A DNA stretch of 64,000 nucleotides from Cavia porcellus. Taxonomy: Eukaryota > Chordata > Mammalia > Rodentia > Caviidae. Where the stretch lies: contig NW_026947500.1 in assembly GCF_034190915.1 (NCBI RefSeq), forward strand, positions 20,582,501 through 20,646,500, written 5' to 3'. Position 1 is the first letter of the stretch, and the number at the start of each line of letters is the position of its first letter. The notes under the pieces were generated by a model. It worked only from the letters and a program-made list of their open reading frames with translations, was not told the origin of the DNA and made no database searches. Of the stretch, positions 62,763 through 64,000 are shown one piece after another. Both the position numbers and the translations under genes were made by a program.

Positions 62763-63422
62763 TGATTCCATTCCATATTCCCAGGAAGGAAAGGCAAACC
62801 TTATGATTCTAGTTCCATGTAGCAAGAAATTGTGCATTTCAAAAAAAAAAAAAAAAGAAATTGTGCATTTCAACATATATATAAAACTGCATTCTCATTT
62901 CACTCATAGATTCTATTAATCCCAGCTGCAGAGGAAAATGAAAGCCAGATGAGCAAAATAGTGCCCAGGGCTAAATCCAATCTATCTCTCTTGCTTATGC
63001 AAATAAAAGTTTAATTGGAACTCATCTACACTGGTTCACCCCTAAGGGTGCCTTCAGGGGACAGTGCCAGTGGACCAGCTCAGCAGCGATGGACTGTCCC
63101 TTGATGAGACAGGCTGCCAACCTTTGTGTCATTTCAGAAGTTGCACAGTACTTAGTGTTAATTGCTAAGCATATGCTTTTACAATTATTGCATGATATAA
63201 ATGCACAGTTGAAGGATATACAATTTTAACTAGCAAGAACCTTCTACTCAGTGCAAGCAGGAAGCACAGTACATAAAGCAACAGACCTGCATGAGCAGGC
63301 CCACGATTCCAGTTTCCGTGTCTTACATCACTTACCTTTACAGGAATTTTCTTGTCAAAGTCAGGAAAGTGAATGATTTTATTTAGCTTGGCTACATACA
63401 GGATCATGATGGTGGCTGCCAT
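33093..63422 (-). CDS. SLC35D2: SLC35D2, nucleotide-sugar transporter, exons 2-11 (5' exon outside window)
   Basis: Ten exons on the minus strand join in phase into 275 codons plus stop: 63336-63422, 56178-56245, 52925-52996, 51647-51715, 45536-45638, 44254-44346, 39009-39076, 34266-34344, 33353-33435 and 33093-33198. All visible borders are AG/GT. The translation matches the vertebrate SLC35D2 protein as I recall it (human about 337 aa), for example '[18 protein letters not shown]', '[16 protein letters not shown]' and '[15 protein letters not shown]'. SLC35D1 is the closest paralogue, but exons 2 and 3 read as D2. SLC35D2 is a multi-pass Golgi antiporter of the drug/metabolite-transporter fold. 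It is reported to import UDP-GlcNAc, with UDP-glucose and GDP-mannose also proposed, in exchange for nucleoside monophosphate. About 60 N-terminal residues (exon 1, first membrane helix) are missing because they lie to the right of the window. The C-terminal tail differs from human and ends in 'GDAKS'. I see no frameshift or stop, so the gene looks functional. Confidence 0.96.
33353..33435 (-). CDS. SLC35D2: SLC35D2 exon 10
   Basis: 83 bp reading [20 protein letters not shown] then NFVGLNI plus two bases. Acceptor ...TTTGCAG, donor GTGAGT. It encodes a late membrane helix region. Confidence 0.95.
33436..34265. other. SLC35D2 intron between exons 9 and 10
   Basis: No repeat is recognised in this short intron. 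Confidence 0.6.
34266..34344 (-). CDS. SLC35D2: SLC35D2 exon 9
   Basis: 79 bp reading [20 protein letters not shown] then VVGAVK. It contains the strongly conserved '[11 protein letters not shown]' motif of this transporter family. Acceptor ...CCCCAG, donor GTAAGG. Confidence 0.95.
34665..34752 (+). mobile_element. ID-like SINE
   Basis: Shortened ID body (agggctggcgggcataagc) with an A-rich tail. Exact 12-bp target duplications gaaggataaact at 34653-34664 and 34753-34764. Confidence 0.92.
34765..35730. other. Intronic, nothing recognised
   Basis: Opposing short frames at 35.0-35.6 kb have no homology. No repeat is recognised. Confidence 0.45.
35732..35757. repeat. (GATA)n microsatellite
   Basis: About six GATA units. 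Confidence 0.95.
35800..35950 (+). repeat. Copy of the unclassified 15-16 kb repeat
   Basis: aaccattgttaatctccttg then gttttgaaattctgtatcat parallels the three units at 15.6-16.2 kb. Confidence 0.55.
36145..36240 (+). mobile_element. ID-like SINE
   Basis: ggggcaggggatgtagctca body, diverged, with A-rich tail. Confidence 0.82.
36241..38104. other. Intronic, nothing recognised
   Basis: Mixed sequence in the intron between exons 8 and 9. No exon or repeat family is recognised. Confidence 0.45.
38105..38743 (+). mobile_element. Solo LTR (class I-like), copy A
   Basis: Starts tgtgttacagacagctc. Has a pyrimidine-rich run then tctctcaataaatat near 38.63 kb and ends near ctctgtca. It is collinear along its length with copy B at 40456-41072 (gggctgggccc..., agccagtg, aaagctttctttctctcaat, ttcgattttagagaa). 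Exact ends and target duplication are not resolved. Confidence 0.7.
39009..39076 (-). CDS. SLC35D2: SLC35D2 exon 8
   Basis: 68 bp reading [20 protein letters not shown] then FM plus two bases. Acceptor ...AATAG, donor GTAAGA. It is too short to stand out as an ORF and was found by translating between its neighbours. Two same-orientation LTRs flank it at 38.1 and 40.5 kb. Confidence 0.93.
39241..39405 (+). mobile_element. B1-like SINE
   Basis: Near-consensus copy (gaggccgggcgtgttggctc) with duplicated block and caaaaagacaaaaaataaaa tail. Its near-consensus state suggests it is among the youngest here. Confidence 0.92.
40005..40145 (+). mobile_element. B1-like SINE
   Basis: Body aggctgaggcaggaggaacg, duplicated block, tail tcaaaaaccaacaac. 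Confidence 0.88.
40456..41072 (+). mobile_element. Solo LTR (class I-like), copy B
   Basis: Same family and orientation as copy A at 38105-38743. Starts tgtgttacaggcagctg and ends near ctcctaca. The two copies flank SLC35D2 exon 8. Confidence 0.7.
41179..41220. repeat. (CA)n microsatellite, interrupted
   Basis: CA-rich run with a few G/T interruptions. Confidence 0.9.
41521..41626 (+). mobile_element. ID-like SINE
   Basis: Full-length copy. The flanks share gcagatt as a short target duplication. Confidence 0.92.
41627..42458. other. Intronic, GC-rich, nothing recognised
   Basis: GC-rich with overlapping long frames on both strands at 41.8-42.5 kb. These frames are composition-driven and match nothing I know. 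Confidence 0.45.
42459..42592 (+). mobile_element. B1-like SINE
   Basis: cagctgggcatggcagtgca ... ggaggctgaggcaggaggat. Diverged at the 3' end. Confidence 0.8.
42648..42818 (-). mobile_element. B1-like SINE
   Basis: TTTA-rich tail then aaggcagggtctcgctatgc ... gtgctgggattacagg. Confidence 0.9.
43425..43614 (+). mobile_element. Dimeric B1-ID-like SINE
   Basis: B1-like part (aggtgtggtggtgcacacct) then ID-like part (tgcaaaggccctgagttca atccccagagg). Confidence 0.78.
44010..44092 (-). mobile_element. B1-like SINE fragment
   Basis: ttttttgagacagggcctca then ccaggttggtcacaaattcc. Truncated. Confidence 0.65.
44254..44346 (-). CDS. SLC35D2: SLC35D2 exon 7
   Basis: 93 bp, 31 codons, reading [20 protein letters not shown] then [11 protein letters not shown]. 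Acceptor ...TTGTAG, donor GTGAGC. Phase 0 at both ends. Confidence 0.95.
44347..45237. other. Intronic, nothing recognised
   Basis: Intron between exons 6 and 7. The short minus-strand frames here are not exons. Confidence 0.5.
45238..45320 (+). mobile_element. Diverged ID-like SINE
   Basis: gagctgcgaatgtagcttgg ... gttccatctccagcacc keeps the tRNA-derived layout but is old. Confidence 0.55.
45536..45638 (-). CDS. SLC35D2: SLC35D2 exon 6
   Basis: 103 bp reading [20 protein letters not shown] then [14 protein letters not shown]. This is the most diagnostic exon for the SLC35D1/D2 subfamily. Acceptor ...CTTCAG, donor GTACCA. Confidence 0.96.
46168..46270 (-). mobile_element. Diverged B1-like SINE
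   Basis: actggccttgaactcctggg, cctcctgcctcagcctttga in reverse-complement layout. Confidence 0.6.
46275..47000. other. Intronic, mostly unrecognised
   Basis: Contains an ID-like remnant near 46.30-46.37 kb (gggcttcctccaggccaggc). Nothing else is supported. Confidence 0.4.
47001..47146 (+). mobile_element. Diverged B1-like SINE
   Basis: gtagttgtggtggcacgtgt ... atagcaagaccctgtctcaa. Confidence 0.75.
47147..48124. other. Intronic, nothing recognised
   Basis: No exon or repeat family is recognised. Confidence 0.45.
48125..48280 (+). mobile_element. B1-like SINE
   Basis: gccaggtgtggtggtgcact, duplicated block, tail caaaaagaaaaaaaaaa. Confidence 0.92.
48285..49538. other. Intronic, nothing recognised
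   Basis: No exon or repeat family is recognised. Confidence 0.45.
49544..49916 (-). mobile_element. Solo LTR, ERVL-MaLR type
   Basis: On the minus strand it runs TGTTACGGC ... ACTAAGACA (373 bp). It has a TATA-like agtataaagg and the MaLR 3' phrase (aaacctctaaaatgtgtgag, caataaacc). The flanks gcctg/gccag are a probable 5-bp target duplication with one change. Confidence 0.82.
50241..50390 (+). mobile_element. Dimeric B1-ID-like SINE
   Basis: B1-like part (ccaggtgtggtggtgcacac) lacking the internal duplication, fused to an ID-like end (gtcctgggttcaatgcctgc). Confidence 0.78.
50898..50940. repeat. (TG)n microsatellite
   Basis: About 20 TG units with TGCG interruptions. Next to an old ID-like SINE. 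Confidence 0.95.
50941..51007 (-). mobile_element. Diverged ID-like SINE
   Basis: Reverse complement: agatcaaaccaggccttagg ... gagccataactccagctcc. Confidence 0.6.
51025..51210 (-). mobile_element. Dimeric B1-ID-like SINE, diverged
   Basis: ID-like part (gggctcaaacccagggcctt) then B1 reverse complement (ttgccaggctggctcaaatt, ctaggattccagttgtgcc). Confidence 0.55.
51647..51715 (-). CDS. SLC35D2: SLC35D2 exon 5
   Basis: 69 bp reading [20 protein letters not shown] then AA, a hydrophobic helix matching the 'SVFAIILGAFIAAG' segment of the family. Acceptor ...CATGCAG, donor GTAAGA. The Gly codon is split with exon 6. Confidence 0.94.
52314..52399 (+). mobile_element. ID-like SINE, diverged
   Basis: gtggctggggatttagctca ... 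gtttgatcccccgtagc with poly(A). Confidence 0.88.
52451..52530 (+). mobile_element. ID-like SINE
   Basis: Exact 14-bp target duplications atccttcatcaagc at 52437-52450 and 52531-52544. Confidence 0.93.
52557..52634 (+). mobile_element. ID-like SINE with internal deletion
   Basis: ggggctagggctagggattt then tttgcaagcacatggtcatg; the A-box part is deleted. Flanks ttaatggatca/ttagtggatca. Confidence 0.85.
52774..52877 (+). mobile_element. SLC35D2: ID-like SINE next to SLC35D2 exon 4
   Basis: Full-length copy. Flanking aatgcaggg repeats indicate a target duplication. Its tail ends about 47 bp from the exon 4 donor site, in antisense to the gene. Confidence 0.92.
52925..52996 (-). CDS. SLC35D2: SLC35D2 exon 4
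   Basis: 72 bp reading [20 protein letters not shown] then VIL, with one leading and two trailing bases. Acceptor ...CTGACAG, donor GTGAAT. An ID SINE (52774-52877) ends only about 47 bp into the downstream intron. Confidence 0.94.
53057..53222 (+). mobile_element. LINE-1 ORF2 fragment
   Basis: aatcctcacaattatggtct ... caacaaatggtgctgagaca matches the L1 ORF2 region that precedes the 53.44-kb block. Confidence 0.7.
53226..53422 (+). mobile_element. Dimeric B1-ID-like SINE interrupting L1
   Basis: aagtctagtggtgcacacct ... then gcaaaggcccttggttcaat. Lies between two blocks of the same L1. Confidence 0.78.
53440..54115 (+). mobile_element. LINE-1 ORF2/3' fragment
   Basis: gaactcctacctcacaccat, gataaactggacttcatcgg and cagccttaaaaaggaatgaa are L1 phrases in collinear order. 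Confidence 0.75.
54125..54243 (+). mobile_element. B1-like SINE
   Basis: gcttggtacagtggtgcatg ... gtgagattctgtgtcaaaaa. Confidence 0.82.
54370..54640 (+). mobile_element. LINE-1 ORF2 fragment
   Basis: gaacagacgtttctctgaag, aaatcaaaaccacaacgaga and tggttggaatgcaaaatggc match the ORF2 C-terminal region. Confidence 0.75.
54645..54790 (+). mobile_element. B1-like SINE
   Basis: cacaattgtaatcctagcac, duplicated block, tail tcaaaaaagacaaataataa. Confidence 0.88.
55150..55500 (+). mobile_element. LINE-1 ORF2 fragment
   Basis: gccacagaaatacagtcaac tgatctttgacaaacaggca, accttgcaacaatggtgccc; then a tgggtttggtgaggagttt block. Inactive. Confidence 0.7.
55538..55626 (+). mobile_element. ID-like SINE
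   Basis: gggctggggatttagctcag ... gttcaattcccagttcaaaa. Confidence 0.9.
55685..55836 (-). mobile_element. B1-like SINE
   Basis: tttttgagacagggtctcac ... gtactgggattataggcatg. Confidence 0.9.
55893..56037 (-). mobile_element. B1-like SINE
   Basis: Long poly(T) then gagatagggtttcactctgc ... gtgctgtaattacaagtg. It ends about 140 bp from SLC35D2 exon 3. Confidence 0.9.
56178..56245 (-). CDS. SLC35D2: SLC35D2 exon 3
   Basis: 68 bp reading [22 protein letters not shown] plus two bases. A long T/C tract precedes the acceptor (...CTGAAG) and the donor is GTACAG. The split AG/C codon gives Ser at the junction with exon 4, as in the family protein. Confidence 0.93.
56733..56818 (+). mobile_element. 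Diverged ID-like SINE
   Basis: gcagggctgggacagagcac ttgccttgcatgcacaggtc, then caattctcagtaccacc and A-rich tail. Confidence 0.7.
57041..57149 (+). mobile_element. ID-like SINE
   Basis: Near-consensus, with the GGAAAAAGAC-type tail. Flanked by aagaaaaaaatag target duplications. Confidence 0.93.
57253..57780 (+). mobile_element. B1-like SINE split by an LTR
   Basis: The left half is 57253-57332 (agctgggcatggtagaaaat ... ttcaaggccagc) and the right half 57708-57780 (tcagctcagattacacagtg ... gactctgactcc). A MaLR LTR lies between the halves. Confidence 0.85.
57333..57707 (+). mobile_element. Solo LTR, ERVL-MaLR type, inside a SINE
   Basis: Runs tgttaagatttgtgtctgga ... aatcaagaca (375 bp) with MaLR 3' phrases (gaactgaacctctaaaaact, gctaaataaacc). 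Flanks ccagc/tcagc give a 5-bp target duplication with one change. Confidence 0.85.
58024..58190 (+). mobile_element. Dimeric B1-ID-like SINE
   Basis: B1-like part without the internal duplication, then gcagaggcggtagcctgagc and tttgatccctagaa. Confidence 0.72.
58406..58540 (+). mobile_element. B1-like SINE
   Basis: ggccaggcatggtgtcacat ... gaactgcatagcgtggccct. Confidence 0.85.
58545..59620. other. Intronic, nothing recognised
   Basis: AT-rich sequence in the intron between exons 2 and 3. No exon or repeat family is recognised. Confidence 0.45.
59623..59818 (+). mobile_element. Dimeric B1-ID-like SINE
   Basis: agctaggcatggtggcacat ... then gggctggggatgtagctcac and gttcaatctccaatc. It clearly shows the two-part structure. 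Confidence 0.85.
59924..60050 (+). mobile_element. ID-like SINE with (AC)n in its tail
   Basis: ID body with a small A-box deletion, a tail with an (AC) run then poly(A). Flanked by aaaaactctgacta target duplications. Confidence 0.92.
60301..60474 (-). mobile_element. B1-like SINE
   Basis: TTTTG-rich tail, cgaggcagggtctggctgtg ... gtgctgggattacaggcgtg. Confidence 0.92.
60480..61149. other. Intronic, nothing recognised
   Basis: Contains short CA-rich runs (60.66 and 60.86 kb). Otherwise nothing is recognised. Confidence 0.45.
61150..61388 (-). mobile_element. LINE-1 3' UTR end
   Basis: Collinear with 9968-10225 (ccccaaatcattcacccaga gcacaagacatctgc; aactcagagacatcagtagc). Interrupted on the right by an ID SINE. 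Confidence 0.75.
61392..61480 (+). mobile_element. ID-like SINE
   Basis: agggtctgggatttagctca ... gtttgatcctggtaccaaaa. Confidence 0.9.
61696..61842 (-). mobile_element. B1-like SINE
   Basis: Diverged reverse-complement copy: caattcaggccggccttgta, cctgcctcagcctcttcagg. Confidence 0.75.
62042..62458 (+). mobile_element. MaLR-type LTR
   Basis: tgtatctaggtgtcccaaag ... taattaggaca, with aataaaaggg near 62.22 kb and aactgaaacctctgcagact. No target duplication is seen, so the 5' end may be truncated. Confidence 0.7.
62654..62760 (+). mobile_element. ID-like SINE with long poly(A)
   Basis: gggccagggatttagctcaa ... gtttgatccctggtacc followed by about 34 A. Flanks gttgattcca/ggtgattcca. Confidence 0.92.
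62765..63335. other. Intronic, nothing recognised
   Basis: No repeat is recognised immediately downstream of exon 2. Confidence 0.5.
63336..63422 (-). CDS. SLC35D2: SLC35D2 exon 2
   Basis: 87 bp, 29 codons, phase 0 at both ends. It reads [14 protein letters not shown]... through [11 protein letters not shown]. The acceptor is TTTAG before ATG and the donor is GTAAGT. The leading ATG is an internal Met in the family protein ('[12 protein letters not shown]'), not the initiator. Confidence 0.95.
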
Positions 63423-63567
63423 CTAAAGAAAAAGAAAAGAAACTACAGCAAAACATCCAGAAAGATTGTTTGAGGCACAATGACATCACCAGATGAAAAG
63501 AGATTCATCAAAAAGAAAGAAAGCCAAGCAAAAATTTTTTTCATGTTCCAGGAAAAATAGATAAATA

Positions 63568-63665
63568 GGGGGCTGGGGATTTAGCTCAGCGGCATAAGCA
63601 CCTGCCTTGCAAGCAGGCGGTCATGAGTTGGATCCCTGGTACCGATAAAAAGAGAGGGAAAAAAA
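63568..63665 (+). mobile_element. ID-like SINE
   Basis: Near-consensus copy with gataaata flanking repeats, 150 bp upstream (gene sense) of exon 2. Confidence 0.93.
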
Positions 63666-63756
63666 AGATAAATAGATAAATGAGGACAGCATGTGGGAAT
63701 TGCTCGCCTCGCCACTGTAGGATTCCGTCAGGACTACAGGCAAAATGTGTAACATT

Positions 63757-63868
63757 GGGGCTGGGGATTTAGCTCAGCAGCATAAGTGCCTGCCTTGCAA
63801 GCAGGCAGTCGTGAGTTCGATCCCTGGTACCGGTAAAAAACGAAAAAGACAGAAAAAGACAAAAAATG
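63757..63868 (+). mobile_element. ID-like SINE
   Basis: Near-consensus copy. The flanks share aaatgtgtaacat as target duplication. Confidence 0.93.
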
Positions 63869-64000
63869 TGTAACATCAAATAGACGGGCACGCATGCCTT
63901 GTCTTGGACTCTAAACCAGGGATTGGGACATGAGGGATCGGTATCCCCAAGAGTGACCACACATCTGGGAGGCCACACACTGACCTTGGACCCCGAGTGC

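Overview
The window is a mammalian nuclear genome segment, almost certainly rodent. It has spliced exons with canonical GT/AG borders, LINE-1 pieces, ERVL-MaLR-type and other LTRs, and two dense SINE families. One SINE family is B1-like and carries the rodent-type internal duplication. The other is a tRNA-Ala-derived ID-like element with the start 'ggggctggggatttagctca'. The ID consensus does not look like the mouse/rat, squirrel or guinea-pig versions I know. A castorimorph such as beaver is my best guess, at low confidence. There is no bacterial, plasmid, phage or CRISPR content.

Right half (about 32.6 kb to the window end), minus strand: the 3' portion of SLC35D2, a Golgi nucleotide-sugar transporter. 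Ten coding exons (numbered 2-11 here) were read by eye. They join in phase, have intact splice sites, and end at a stop at 33093-33095. They encode 275 residues. Exon 1, with the initiator ATG and promoter, lies beyond the right edge. The introns are packed with SINEs, L1 fragments and solo LTRs.

Middle (about 17.8-22.9 kb), minus strand: an intronless retrocopy of the nucleoporin gene NUP153. Its 5' half is still one open frame of 804 codons (20519-22933), despite heavy divergence from NUP153. The first stop replaces a glutamine codon inside the second zinc finger. The 3' half carries further stops, a large deletion and a 949-bp LTR insertion flanked by a 5-bp target duplication. An ID SINE with its own 14-bp target duplication sits inside that LTR. 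A CpG-rich stretch lies just upstream of the ORF on the coding strand. This retrocopy is the most interesting object in the window.

Left (1-17 kb) and 23-32 kb: intergenic sequence with no gene I can support. It holds a diverged tandem duplication with a period of about 2.75 kb (roughly 1.77-6.9 kb), L1 3' ends and an L1 ORF2 C-terminal fragment (9-11.5 kb), an unclassified AT-rich repeat (15.6-16.25 kb, with a relative at 35.85 kb), LTR-like pieces, and a GT-rich degenerate tract (24.6-25.9 kb). In human, HSD17B3 lies downstream of SLC35D2, but I found none of its exons here.
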